Assembly: GCF_014653215.1 (NCBI RefSeq)
Contig: NZ_BNAI01000003.1
Coordinates: 62,001 to 126,000 of the forward strand
Source of the DNA: Pseudolysinimonas yzui
Lineage (GTDB): Bacteria; Actinomycetota; Actinomycetes; Actinomycetales; Microbacteriaceae
Length of the DNA: 64,000 nt
Direction of reading: 5' to 3'
The translations under genes were made by a program, and so were the position numbers. Below the pieces are notes generated by a model. The model did no database searches and was not told the origin of the DNA. It saw only the letters and a program-made list of their open reading frames with translations. Below are positions 9,114 to 17,475 of the stretch, piece after piece. Positions within the stretch are counted from its first letter, which is position 1. Each line of letters opens with the position of its first letter.

Positions 9114-9135
9114 GTTCGAATCCACCCGGGGGCAC
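9114..9135 (+). repeat. Degenerate copy of the tRNA-Arg 3' end (att-like)
   Basis: These 22 bases match tRNA-Arg positions 8629-8650 at 18 of 22 positions, including the invariant GTTCGAATC of the T arm and the run of G of the acceptor stem. No anticodon arm precedes it, so it is not a tRNA. Together with the intact tRNA it brackets the HNH gene, in the manner of a worn attL/attR pair. Confidence 0.6.
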
Positions 9136-9179
9136 AAGGTCCCGAGAGCATCACCCCCAGCTTCTGACAGGATCGCCGA

Positions 9180-10109
9180 GTGGCAGATGCACCAGCGATC
9201 AGCGTGAGCGGCCTCACGAAGCGTTTCGGGGATGTGCTCGCCGTCGACGACATCTCGTTCGAGGTCGCGACCGGCAGCGTGTTCGCGTTCCTCGGCACCA
9301 ACGGAGCAGGCAAGTCGACGACGATCGGCTGCGTGACGACGGTCTCGCCGTTCGACGCGGGCGAGATCGCGGTCGCCGGGCACGACGTGCGGCGCGACGG
9401 CGGGCCGGTGCGCAGGCAGATCGGCGTCGTCTTCCAGGACTCGATGCTGGATGCCCAGCTCACCGCCCGCGAGAACCTCACGACCCGTGCGCGCTTCTAT
9501 CTGACCGACCGCACGCAGATCCGCGATCGGGTCGCCGAGCTGTCGGCGCTCATCGGACTCGACGACTTCCTCGACCGGCGCTACGGCAAGCTCTCCGGCG
9601 GACAGCGCCGACGGGTCGACATCGCCCGGGCGCTGCTGCACTCCCCCGCGATCCTCTTCCTCGACGAACCGACCGCCGGTCTCGACCCGGCGAGCCGCGC
9701 CATCGTCTGGTCGACCGTGCACGACCTGCGCGACCGCCACGGGCTGACCGTCTTCCTCACGACGCACTACATGGAGGAGACCGAGGAGGCCGACCTGGTG
9801 AGCATCATCGACAAGGGTCGGATCATCGCTCAGGGAACGCCGACCCAGCTGCGCGCCCAGCACAGCCACAGCATCCTCACCGTCACCTCCCGCGATCTTC
9901 GCGGACTCACGACCCTCGCGGCCGCCTCCGGGCTGGTCACCACCGAGCGCTCGGGCGTGCTCGAGATCCGGGTGCGGGATGCCGGGGTCGCGCGACGGCT
10001 GCTGACCGAACACGGCGAGGATGTCGTCGACTTCGAGTTCCGGCACGGGCGGATGGATGACGTCTTCCTCGCTCTCACCGGCCGCGAACACATCGAGGAG
10101 GCCGGCTGA
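9180..10109 (+). CDS. ABC-2 type exporter ATP-binding protein (DrrA family)
   Basis: This 309-residue protein has a GTG start. One ABC domain shows Walker A GTNGAGKST (about residues 38-46), signature LSGGQRRR, Walker B ILFLDEPTAGLD and the H-loop TTHYMEE, followed by a C-terminal region of the DrrA type. It powers the ABC-2 permease encoded next, its TGA overlapping that ATG by one base (TGATG). Family members export drugs, lipids or polysaccharides from the cytosol; the substrate is unknown. Confidence 0.92.
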   Translation: MADAPAISVSGLTKRFGDVLAVDDISFEVATGSVFAFLGTNGAGKSTTIGCVTTVSPFDAGEIAVAGHDVRRDGGPVRRQIGVVFQDSMLDAQLTARENLTTRARFYLTDRTQIRDRVAELSALIGLDDFLDRRYGKLSGGQRRRVDIARALLHSPAILFLDEPTAGLDPASRAIVWSTVHDLRDRHGLTVFLTTHYMEETEEADLVSIIDKGRIIAQGTPTQLRAQHSHSILTVTSRDLRGLTTLAAASGLVTTERSGVLEIRVRDAGVARRLLTEHGEDVVDFEFRHGRMDDVFLALTGREHIEEAG

Positions 10110-10987
10110 TGGGCATCGTGTTCGACATCATGGGGCGCAACCTCCGCCTGTTCTTCCGCGACCGGCTCAACGTGTTCTTCTCGCTGCTCGGTGCGCTCAT
10201 CGTCTTCTTGCTCTACACGCTGTTCCTCTCCAACCTGCAGACGACGTCGATCGCGAACGCCTTCCCGCAGGCCGATGAGGCCGACGTGCGCGGATTCGTC
10301 GACAGCTGGATGTTCGCCGGCATCGTCGCGATGACCTCGATCACGACGTCGCTCGGCGCCCTCGGGGTGTTCGTCGAGGACGCCGCGTCGGGGCGCTTTC
10401 GCGACTTCCTGGTGTCGCCGATCCGGCGCAGCCAGCTGGTGCTCGGCTACCTGCTGTCGACGTTCGTGGTGGCGCTCATCATGACCGTGCTCGTGCTGAT
10501 CGTGAGCCTGGTGTACCTGTTCGTGGTCGACGGGGTGGTCATCGGGGTGCTTCCGATCGCGACGACGCTGGGATGGGTCGCGCTGGCCTGCCTCGCGTTC
10601 GCCGCGCTGTGGTCGTTCATCGCCTCGTTCATCCGCACGACGGGGGCCTTCTCGGCGCTCGCGACGATCGTCGGCACCGTCATCGGATTCCTCGCCGGAG
10701 CGTTCATCGCCGTCGGCCTGTTCCCCGAGGCGGTGCGCAACGTCGTCAACTCGCTCCCGTTCGCCCAGACCGCGATGCTCATGCGCCGCGAGCTGACCGG
10801 CGACACCCTCTCGACCCTCGTCGGCGGGCAACCCGAGGCGATCGACGCGCTGCGCGAGTACTACGGCATCACCGCGTTCGTCGGCGACTGGGAGGTGACG
10901 GTGCCGGTCGTGGCCGCCATTCTGGCGGGCTGCGCGGTCGTCTTCACCGCCCTCGCCGCGTGGCGCATCCGGGCACGCCTCGCCTGA
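10109..10987 (+). CDS. ABC-2 type transporter permease
   Basis: The 292-residue protein has six hydrophobic segments in the ABC-2 arrangement: one near residues 21-41, then five between about 65 and 290. It includes the conserved cytoplasmic stretch EDAASGRFRDFLVSPIRRSQLVLGY before TM3. It forms a homodimer channel with the upstream DrrA-type ATPase. Start overlap with the ATPase stop shows translational coupling. No accessory or regulatory gene is adjacent. Confidence 0.9.
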   Translation: MGIVFDIMGRNLRLFFRDRLNVFFSLLGALIVFLLYTLFLSNLQTTSIANAFPQADEADVRGFVDSWMFAGIVAMTSITTSLGALGVFVEDAASGRFRDFLVSPIRRSQLVLGYLLSTFVVALIMTVLVLIVSLVYLFVVDGVVIGVLPIATTLGWVALACLAFAALWSFIASFIRTTGAFSALATIVGTVIGFLAGAFIAVGLFPEAVRNVVNSLPFAQTAMLMRRELTGDTLSTLVGGQPEAIDALREYYGITAFVGDWEVTVPVVAAILAGCAVVFTALAAWRIRARLA

Positions 10988-11086
10988 GCGGCAGCGTCTT
11001 CCCGCGCCGATGAACTCTCGGTGACGGCTCGGCGAACCCCTCCGCGTGGCGCCGCGCCGGGCGCGCCGACTCGCCACACTGGTGCC

Positions 11087-11866
11087 GTGACCGACACCCC
11101 GGCCAGGCAGTGGACACGCTTCGCGGCTCTCGGTGACTCCATCACCGAAGGCTGGTGCGACCCGGTCATCGGGTCGGGCGAGCCGTGGTTCGGCTGGGCC
11201 GACCGGCTCGCCCTCGAGATCGACCGCCACCAGCGGGCTCGCGGGGCCGCGCGCCTCGAGTTCGCGAACCTCGCCGTGCGGGGGCGCCGGGTGCGCCACG
11301 TCGTCGACGATCAGATCCCGGCGGCCATCGCGATGCGCGCCGACCTCGTCTCGGTGCTCATCGGCGGCAACGATCTGAGCGCCCTGCGACCCGACCCCGA
11401 CCGCCTCGCGGCGCAGCTCGAGACCGGGATCGCTCAGCTCGTGCGCAGCGGTGCGACGGTGCTGCTCGCCACCGCGTACGACCCCGGATTCTCGCCCTAC
11501 CTGCGGATGCTGCGCGGTCGCGCGGCGGTGTTCACCGCCCACATCCACGCGATCGCCGCGAAACACGGCTGCCGCGTGCTCGACCTGTGGACCATCCCGG
11601 GGCTCGCCGACCGGTCGATGTGGTCGGAGGATCGGCTGCACCCCTCGACGCGCGGCCACCTCGCCCTGCTCGCTGCCGCGGCATCCGCTCTGGGTCTTCC
11701 CGCTCCGGCCGACGCCGACCCCGGTGCGGCCACCCGGCTGCCGACGAGCGTGTGGTTGCGGCGTCACCTGCTGCCCTGGATCTCGCGTCGGGTGCGGCAG
11801 GTGTCGAGCGGCGACGGGCGCGGACCGAAGCTGCCGGTGCCGACGCCGGTCGGCCAGCGCCAGTAG
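11087..11866 (+). CDS. SGNH/GDSL-family hydrolase
   Basis: The GTG at 11087 gives 259 residues starting MTDTPARQWTRF; reading further upstream gives low-complexity Arg/Pro sequence and is rejected. Block I is GDSITEG with the nucleophile Ser18. Block III is GGND, and block V is EDRLHPST with the catalytic Asp and His. No signal peptide is present, so it is cytosolic. The enzyme is an esterase or lipase of unknown substrate, the TesA/lysophospholipase-like group being the closest guess. The next gene, orn, starts 26 bases later on the same strand. Confidence 0.88.
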   Translation: MTDTPARQWTRFAALGDSITEGWCDPVIGSGEPWFGWADRLALEIDRHQRARGAARLEFANLAVRGRRVRHVVDDQIPAAIAMRADLVSVLIGGNDLSALRPDPDRLAAQLETGIAQLVRSGATVLLATAYDPGFSPYLRMLRGRAAVFTAHIHAIAAKHGCRVLDLWTIPGLADRSMWSEDRLHPSTRGHLALLAAAASALGLPAPADADPGAATRLPTSVWLRRHLLPWISRRVRQVSSGDGRGPKLPVPTPVGQRQ

Positions 11867-11892
11867 CCGCGGCCCGCGATTAGACTCGCTGG

Positions 11893-12516
11893 ATGCCCTC
11901 CAACCCCGACCGTCTCGTCTGGATCGACTGCGAGATGACCGGGCTCGACCTCAGCGTCGATGAGCTGCTCGAAGTCGCCGTCGTCGTCACCGACTACGAA
12001 CTCGTGCCCGTCGACCCCGGTTTCCGCGTCGTCATCAAGGCCGACCAGCCCGTGCTCGACCAGATGAACGACATCGTGCGCACCATGCACACCACGAGCG
12101 GGCTGCTCGACGAGATCCCCCACGGGGTGAGCCTCGCCGACGCCGAATACCAGGTGAACGAGTACATCCTGAGGTTCGTGCCGGATGCGCAGACCGCGCC
12201 GCTCGCCGGCAACACGATCGGCACCGACCGCGCGTTCCTCGCCAAGTACATGCCGCGGGTCGACGCGCACCTGCACTACCGCAGCGTCGACGTGTCGAGC
12301 ATCAAGGAGCTGGCCCGGCGCTGGTTCCCCCGCGTCTACTTCCAGGCACCCGCGAAGGCCGGCGGCCACCGCGCCCTCGCCGACATCCTCGAGTCGATCC
12401 GCGAACTCGACTACTACCGTCGGGCCCTGTTCGTCGCCCCACCCGGCCCCACCTCGGAACAGGCGCAGAACGCCGCGACCGAAACGGTGGAGGCATGGCG
12501 TTCCTGGGTGTCGTAA
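11893..12516 (+). CDS. orn: Oligoribonuclease
   Basis: This 207-residue DEDDh exonuclease degrades 2-5-mer RNA oligonucleotides and pGpG. The exo motifs are visible: WIDCEMTGLD (Asp12, Glu14), GNTIGTDRAFL, and HRALADILESI with the catalytic His and Asp. The C-terminal region RELDYYRRALFV fits Orn. It is followed by tRNA-His, clpS and DUF2017, an order I recall as common in Microbacteriaceae. Confidence 0.96.
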   Translation: MPSNPDRLVWIDCEMTGLDLSVDELLEVAVVVTDYELVPVDPGFRVVIKADQPVLDQMNDIVRTMHTTSGLLDEIPHGVSLADAEYQVNEYILRFVPDAQTAPLAGNTIGTDRAFLAKYMPRVDAHLHYRSVDVSSIKELARRWFPRVYFQAPAKAGGHRALADILESIRELDYYRRALFVAPPGPTSEQAQNAATETVEAWRSWVS

Positions 12517-12543
12517 GATCGATGGGTTGCGCATGCAACGCAT

Positions 12544-12620
12544 GGCGGTCGTAGCTCAGTTGGTAGAGCGCTGGCTTGTGGTGCCGGATGTCGCGGGTTC
12601 AAGTCCCGTCGGTCGCCCCA
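12544..12620 (+). tRNA. tRNA-His (anticodon GTG)
   Basis: The extra G(-1) at 12544 faces C12617. The acceptor stem is 12545-12551 with 12610-12616, and CCA is encoded at 12618-12620. The anticodon stem CTGGC/GCCGG holds the loop TTGTGGT with GTG. The T arm is GCGGG-TTCAAGT-CCCGT. The G(-1) identity element is typical of tRNA-His. The clpS reading frame continues without stop into this tRNA. Confidence 0.97.
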
Positions 12621-12922
12621 ATTTCCACAATTCCTTACCCTCGGCCGACGCCGACCTCGAATCCGAGGTCGTCGTCGCGCCGGACGTTCCTTGGGTCACC
12701 ATCGTCTGGAACGATCCGGTGAACCTCATGTCGTACGTCACCTACGTGTTCCGCACCTATTTCGGATTTCCGAAGCCGGAGGCCGAACGGCTCATGCTGC
12801 TGGTGCACCACGAAGGCCGGGCCGTGGTCGCGACCGGTCCGCGGGAAGAGATGGAACGGCACACCGAGGCGATGCACGAGTACGGCCTCTGGGCGACCGT
12901 GGCGAAGGCGAGCGACGGATGA
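12578..12922 (+). CDS. clpS: ATP-dependent Clp protease adaptor ClpS (start codon unresolved)
   Basis: The conserved core begins at WVTIVWNDPVNLMSYVTYVF and continues through VHHEGRAVVATGPREEME and LWATVAKA, diagnostic of ClpS, the adaptor that delivers N-degron substrates to ClpAP/ClpCP. About 80 residues are clearly ClpS. The start is a problem. Between the tRNA-His 3' end (12620) and the core there is no ATG, GTG or TTG in any frame. The nearest in-frame canonical codons are two GTGs (12578, 12581) in the tRNA anticodon loop, used here only as a formal boundary. The stop overlaps the ATG of the next gene (ATGA). Confidence 0.8.
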   Translation: MVPDVAGSSPVGRPNFHNSLPSADADLESEVVVAPDVPWVTIVWNDPVNLMSYVTYVFRTYFGFPKPEAERLMLLVHHEGRAVVATGPREEMERHTEAMHEYGLWATVAKASDG

Positions 12923-13368
12923 GGGTCACGCGCGCCGGCGGCGAGATCGTGCTCGAGTTCGCCGACGGTGAGTCCGACGTGTTGCGCTCCCTCGTCGACC
13001 AGTACCTCGAGGTCGTCGGCTCCGAGGTCGGCAGCGACCCGGCGCACGAGCGACTCTTCCCCGTCGCCTACCGCGACGACGCGCCCGCCGCCGAGGAGTT
13101 CACCCGCTACACCCGGGCCGGCCTCGTCGACCGGAAGGCGGCCAACGCGGCGCAGGTGTCGCTCGCCCTCGACGAGGAGACGGTGCGGCTCAGCCCGGAT
13201 GCGGCGGAGCGCTGGCTTCCGCTACTCACCGACCTGCGACTGGTGATCGCCGATCGGCTCGGCATCCGCGCGGACGACGACGAGATCCCCGACACCCCGG
13301 CCGGCGAGGTCTACACCTGGCTCGGTCACCTTCAGGAGTCGATCATCACGCTGCTGGAGGAGTCGTGA
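12919..13368 (+). CDS. DUF2017 family protein
   Basis: The ATG at 12919 overlaps the clpS stop. The 149-residue product begins MRVTRAGGEIVLEF and contains LRSLVDQYLEVVGS, the RLFPVAYRDDAPAAEEF segment, LVDRKAANAAQV and TWLGHLQESIITLL. These match the DUF2017 family, which in actinobacteria regularly follows clpS. It is cytosolic and mostly helical, with no known activity; conserved linkage suggests a role with ClpS or the Clp protease. It ends with a 4-base overlap (GTGA) with the next gene. Confidence 0.85.
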   Translation: MRVTRAGGEIVLEFADGESDVLRSLVDQYLEVVGSEVGSDPAHERLFPVAYRDDAPAAEEFTRYTRAGLVDRKAANAAQVSLALDEETVRLSPDAAERWLPLLTDLRLVIADRLGIRADDDEIPDTPAGEVYTWLGHLQESIITLLEES

Positions 13369-13718
13369 GCCTCGAGCTGACCTCCGACGAGTTCGAGAAG
13401 ATCGTCATCGACGAACTCGACGAGTTGCCCGACGAGATGGTGGAGGGGCTCGAGAACCTGGTCTTCGTCACCGAAGACCGCCCCGCCGACGGAACGCTCG
13501 ACCTGCTCGGGCTGTACGAAGGCGTCGCCCTTACCGAGCGCGACCACTACGGATTCGGTGAACTGCCCGACCGCATCGTGCTCTACCGCGAGCCCCTGCT
13601 TGCGGTGGCCGAGACGCTCGACGAGCTGCGCGACGAGATCCACGTCACCCTCGTGCACGAGATCGCCCATTACTACGGCATCGACGACGAGGAACTGCAC
13701 CGCCTCGGCTGGGCCTGA
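13365..13718 (+). CDS. Zincin-like metallopeptidase-family protein
   Basis: This 117-residue protein begins at a GTG overlapping the DUF2017 stop. It belongs to the small minimal-zincin family (formerly DUF1025) with HEIAH at residues 98-102 and the downstream acidic GIDDEEL completing the zinc site. The N-terminal part ELDELPDEMVEGLENLVF is also typical. Proteolytic activity has not been firmly shown for this family to my knowledge. Its position as last gene of the clpS unit hints at a role near Clp-dependent turnover. Confidence 0.88.
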   Translation: MSLELTSDEFEKIVIDELDELPDEMVEGLENLVFVTEDRPADGTLDLLGLYEGVALTERDHYGFGELPDRIVLYREPLLAVAETLDELRDEIHVTLVHEIAHYYGIDDEELHRLGWA

Positions 13719-13823
13719 GTGCCTGCACTGAGGAGCGCCGCCAAAGGCGACGCGTCTCGAAGTGTCAACCTATCGCCCGGTCTCGCGCGTCGATACGGTG
13801 AACCCACACCCTGAGGAGATCCC

Positions 13824-14423
13824 ATGCGCACCCGCCTCGCTCTGACCACCGGACTCGCCGCTCTTTCCTTGTTCGCCCTCGCGGCGTGCACCTCTCCGGG
13901 GTCGGGCGACGGTGGCGACGGCACCGGAACCGATCCCGACGGCGCGGGGTCGGGCGGCATCGCGGGCTGCCTCATCGGCACCTGGGACCTCGACGGTCAG
14001 AACAACGCCGACCAGATGCAGGAGTTCTTCGTCGCCAACGGCACCCCGGTCACCTCGACCGAGACCTCCGGAACGGTGCTGCTGACCGTCGACGAGTCGA
14101 CGATGACCTACGTCTCCGACATCAGCTACGTCATGACGGCGCAACTGGATGCCGGGCTCGAGATGATCATCAGCCAGCTGCAGGCGGGTGAGTCGTCGGG
14201 CTCGTGGTCGGTCGAGGGTGACGAGGTCGTGTTCGCCGACTGGGTGAACGGCATCACGGTCGACAACTCCGTGACGATCGGCGGGCAGTCCTCGTCGATG
14301 GCGATCGAGATCCCCGCCGATTCGGGTTCGGGGGTCGCGATGGAGGTCGTCTGCGACGGTGACACGCTGTCGACACACCCGCTGGAGAGCCCGTTCACGA
14401 ACCTCTGGACGCGCGTCGGCTGA
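13824..14423 (+). CDS. Putative lipoprotein, 199 aa
   Basis: The signal peptide ends in LAAC (Cys22), followed by a Gly/Asp-rich linker of about 25 residues, then a beta-rich domain starting GCLIGTWDLDG. The opening Gly-x-Trp strand and the later GSWSVEGDEVVF fit a lipocalin-like barrel. It is predicted to be anchored outside the membrane. A second cysteine (VVCDGDTL) could pair with the one in GGIAGCLIG. Function is unknown. It is convergent with the kinase-like gene that follows. Confidence 0.7.
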   Translation: MRTRLALTTGLAALSLFALAACTSPGSGDGGDGTGTDPDGAGSGGIAGCLIGTWDLDGQNNADQMQEFFVANGTPVTSTETSGTVLLTVDESTMTYVSDISYVMTAQLDAGLEMIISQLQAGESSGSWSVEGDEVVFADWVNGITVDNSVTIGGQSSSMAIEIPADSGSGVAMEVVCDGDTLSTHPLESPFTNLWTRVG

Positions 14424-14432
14424 CGCGGGAGG

Positions 14433-15017
14433 TCACTCCTCGGCGGCATCCTCACGGAAGACCACGTGGCCGGTGCGGCCGTCCACGATCGCGTCCGCCA
14501 GCACGTCGGGTCGCTCACGCGCGAAGAACGCCTGCTCCTGGGCGGCCCAGCGATCCCAATGCTCGAGGAACCGGGGGCCGTCACGTCCTACGGCACGACG
14601 CTTGCGCTCCGTCTGATCGAGCCGGATCCACACCCCGAAGGTCGCCAGGTCGCGATTGGCGCGGCTCATGCATCCCGAGCCTTCGATCACGATGTCGCGC
14701 TTGGGGTTCACCTTGTGGAACTCGGCCGGTTGGTTGCGCTTCCAGTCCCAGCGGCGGTATCCGGGATTCTCGGCACCGAGCACGCCTTGCACCATCGCGC
14801 TGCCGACCTCGAGCCCACCCCAGCCGGGATAGAAGGCGTCGAGCGCGACGTGTTGCGCCTTGAGCGCATACGCGAGTTCAGTGGCCAGGGTCGTCTTGCC
14901 GGCCCCGGAGTGGCCGTCGATCAGCACGACGATGCGGGACGCGCCCTGAGCTGTCGCCGACGCGCGGATGCGCTCCGCCAACACCTCGCTAGCGCGAGGC
15001 GAACCCCCTCGTGCCAT
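14433..15017 (-). CDS. P-loop kinase-like NTPase (uridine-kinase fold)
   Basis: The 194-residue cytosolic protein has Walker A GHSGAGKT at residues 35-42, then DAFYPGWGGLEVG, RWDWKRNQPAEF and IVIEGSGCMS. This order matches small nucleoside/uridine-kinase-like NTPases. A charged lid region with Arg-rich ERKRRAVGRDG follows. It probably phosphorylates a small molecule, but the substrate cannot be assigned. It is transcribed toward the lipoprotein gene and is separate from the thi operon behind it. Confidence 0.75.
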   Translation of the reverse strand: MARGGSPRASEVLAERIRASATAQGASRIVVLIDGHSGAGKTTLATELAYALKAQHVALDAFYPGWGGLEVGSAMVQGVLGAENPGYRRWDWKRNQPAEFHKVNPKRDIVIEGSGCMSRANRDLATFGVWIRLDQTERKRRAVGRDGPRFLEHWDRWAAQEQAFFARERPDVLADAIVDGRTGHVVFREDAAEE

Positions 15018-15076
15018 GCGTCGAGATTATCGGTCGCGGCGCCCGCCACTCGACACCCCGATCGGGTGTCGTGTCA

Positions 15077-15793
15077 TCACGAGAGAAACCGCGCGACGCG
15101 GTCGTCGACGGGATGCGCGCGCAGCTCGGCGAGCGTGCCGGTCTGCACGAGCCGCCCGGCGTCGAGGATGCCGATGCGGTCGGCGATGACGCCCGCCTCG
15201 TCGTGATCGTGGGTCACCAGGATCGCGGTGACCCCGGTCGCGCGCAGGATGTCACGCAACTCGCCGGCGAGGCGTTCCCGCAGCTCCCGGTCGAGTGACG
15301 ACAGCGGCTCGTCGAGCAGCAACAGGCGGGGGGATGCCGCGAGCGAACGAGCCAGCGCGACGCGCTGCTGCTCGCCGCCGGAGAGGTCGGTCACCCGGCG
15401 ACGCTCGAAACCGGCGAGTCCCACCAGATCGAGGAGCTCGGCGACACGCTGCGCTATCGCCGGTCGAGTAGCGCCGGAGGCGCGTGTCGAGACCCGCAAG
15501 GCGTACCCCACGTTGCCGGCGACATCGAGGTGCGGAAAGAGCTGCCCATCCTGGAACATGAGGGCGAACCGCCGCCGGTGCGGCGGCATCCGCATCACCG
15601 ACTCGTCGTCCCACCGGATGTCGCCCGTGCACGGCTCCAGCCCCGCGATCGCGCGCAGCAGGCTCGACTTGCCGCTGCCCGACGGCCCGAGCAGGGCGAA
15701 GACCTCACCGCGCGGGATGCCGAGGCTCACGGCATCCACAGCGGTCACCTCACCGAAGCGCACCGTGACGTTCTCGACGCTCAACCCCTGCAT
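15077..15793 (-). CDS. thiQ: Thiamine ABC transporter ATP-binding protein ThiQ
   Basis: The ATG at 15793 overlaps the stop of the permease gene (TGATG), fixing the start and coupling the genes. The 238-residue ATPase has Walker A GPSGSGKS (36-43), Q-loop MFQDGQLFPH, signature LSGGEQQR and Walker B LLLLDEPLSSLD. It lacks the C-terminal TOBE domain of larger importers, as ThiQ does. It is last in the thiBPQ operon below a TPP riboswitch, which makes thiamine or TPP the substrate. Confidence 0.9.
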   Translation of the reverse strand: MQGLSVENVTVRFGEVTAVDAVSLGIPRGEVFALLGPSGSGKSSLLRAIAGLEPCTGDIRWDDESVMRMPPHRRRFALMFQDGQLFPHLDVAGNVGYALRVSTRASGATRPAIAQRVAELLDLVGLAGFERRRVTDLSGGEQQRVALARSLAASPRLLLLDEPLSSLDRELRERLAGELRDILRATGVTAILVTHDHDEAGVIADRIGILDAGRLVQTGTLAELRAHPVDDRVARFLS

Positions 15794-17475
15794 CAGAACG
15801 CTCCCGCCGTGTCGACCCGCAGCCGTTCGACGAGCGCGACGACCGCGACGCACACCGCCGCGAGCACCACGGATGCCGCTGCCGCCATCCCCGCATTGTC
15901 TCCCCCCGGCAGGCCGATCAACCGGTAGATGACCACCGGGAGCGTCGCCGCGTCGGGGCGGGAGAGGAACGTCGTCGCACCGAATTCACCGAGCGCGACC
16001 GTGAAGGCGAGTCCCGTCGCAGCGAGTGCCGCCCGGCCGGCGACGCCGAGGTCGATCGTCAGGATCACCCGCCACGGCGGGGCCCCGAGCGTTGCGGCGG
16101 CGTCCCGCATGCGGCTGCCGACGCTGCGCAGCACCGGCAGCAGCGTGCGCACGACGAGCGGCACCGCGACGAGCGCCTGCGCGATCGGCACCAGCACGGG
16201 CGACGTGCGCAGGTCGAGCGGCGGGGAGTTGAGCGTGATGAGGAATCCGAACCCGACGGTCACCGCCGATACGCCGAGCGGCAGCATCAGGGCACCGTCG
16301 ACGAGATCGAGCCCGCGGCGGGCGACGGGCGACCGCGGGGTGCGGGAGAGCAGCACGCACGCCACCAGGCCGACGAGCATCGCGAGGCCCGTCGCGGCGG
16401 CGGCGAACCCGAGGGAGTTGCCGAGCGCCTGCCACGGGGTGACGGTGAGGGCGTTGCGACCGCCGGTCGAGGCGAGGGCGAGGTAGTTACCGCCGCTCCA
16501 CTCCCCCGCAACCCGCAGCGAACGCTCGAGGAGGGCGGCGAGGGGCACGGCGAGGGCGAGCGCGATCAGCACCGTCGCGGCGATCACCGGCGTGTCGGAG
16601 CGTCTCGGGCGGCGCGTCGCGAACGACCGGTGCTGAGCGGTCGTGCGGCCGCGCACGCGTGCGGTGATCACGAGCAGCAGAAGCACGACGACGATCTGCG
16701 CGACGCTCAGCACGCTCGCCGCCCGCAGGTCGAGGAACTGCGTCGTCAGCAGCCAGATCTCGGTCTCGATCGTCGCGTACTTCGCGCCGCCGAGCACCAG
16801 CACGGTGCCGAACGCGGTGGAGCAGAACAGGAAGACGATGGATGCCGCCGCCGCGATCGACGGGGCGAGGCGCCTCAGGGTGATGGTGACGAACACGCGC
16901 ACCGGCCCGGCCCCGAGCACCCGGGCGGCCTCCTCCTGCCGAGGGTCGAGCGACTCCCACGACACGGCGACCGTGCGCGCGACGACGGCGACGTTGAAGA
17001 ACACCAGCGCGGCGAGGATCGCCACCACCGACCCGTCGAGCGGGGTGTCCCGCAGCAGCGCCCGGAAGGCGATGCCGACGACGACGGTCGGCAGCACGAA
17101 CGGCACGAGCACGGCCGCGCGCAGCACCCCCCGCCCGCGGAACCGCAGCCGAGACAACACGTAGGCGACCGGCATCCCGAGCACCAGGGTGATCGCGGTC
17201 GCCGCCGCCGCCATCCCGATCGTGAAGCCGATGATGCGCACCGTGCGCGGCCGGCTCAGCACCTCGACGATGCCTGCGACGTCGAGCATCCCGTCCGGGA
17301 ACAGCCCCCGCCCGACGATCGACGCCACCGGCCACGCGAAGAACACCCCCACGAACACCAGCGGCACCGCCGCCGCGAGAATCCACGCGGCCGCGGTCGC
17401 GCCTCGACTAGAAATCCGTCGCAAATGTGACGGATTTCCGGCCTCACGCCCGCGGGATTGGCGGATTAGTGTCAC
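15793..17475 (-). CDS. thiP: Thiamine ABC transporter permease ThiP (two fused permease domains)
   Basis: The GTG at 17475 overlaps the thiB stop (GTGA), so a longer open frame reaching 18093 is rejected. The 560-residue protein carries about twelve hydrophobic segments and two BPD-transporter EAA loops: one around ESLDPRQEEAARVLGAGPVRVF and one around SRMRDAAATLGAPPWRVI. The fused double permease is the normal ThiP/Fbp design, so one chain forms the whole channel. A ferric-iron permease has the same architecture; the TPP riboswitch and ThiB decide for thiamine. Confidence 0.9.
   Translation of the reverse strand: MTLIRQSRGREAGNPSHLRRISSRGATAAAWILAAAVPLVFVGVFFAWPVASIVGRGLFPDGMLDVAGIVEVLSRPRTVRIIGFTIGMAAAATAITLVLGMPVAYVLSRLRFRGRGVLRAAVLVPFVLPTVVVGIAFRALLRDTPLDGSVVAILAALVFFNVAVVARTVAVSWESLDPRQEEAARVLGAGPVRVFVTITLRRLAPSIAAAASIVFLFCSTAFGTVLVLGGAKYATIETEIWLLTTQFLDLRAASVLSVAQIVVVLLLLVITARVRGRTTAQHRSFATRRPRRSDTPVIAATVLIALALAVPLAALLERSLRVAGEWSGGNYLALASTGGRNALTVTPWQALGNSLGFAAAATGLAMLVGLVACVLLSRTPRSPVARRGLDLVDGALMLPLGVSAVTVGFGFLITLNSPPLDLRTSPVLVPIAQALVAVPLVVRTLLPVLRSVGSRMRDAAATLGAPPWRVILTIDLGVAGRAALAATGLAFTVALGEFGATTFLSRPDAATLPVVIYRLIGLPGGDNAGMAAAASVVLAAVCVAVVALVERLRVDTAGAF

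Noticed and set aside
9079-9135. Extra 19 residues at the start of the HNH protein
   Set aside because: They translate the antisense of a tRNA-tail-like sequence (PPGGFEP), a common annotation artefact.
9105-9135. A second tRNA gene
   Set aside because: Only a T-arm and acceptor-like tail is present; no D arm or anticodon arm can be folded upstream.
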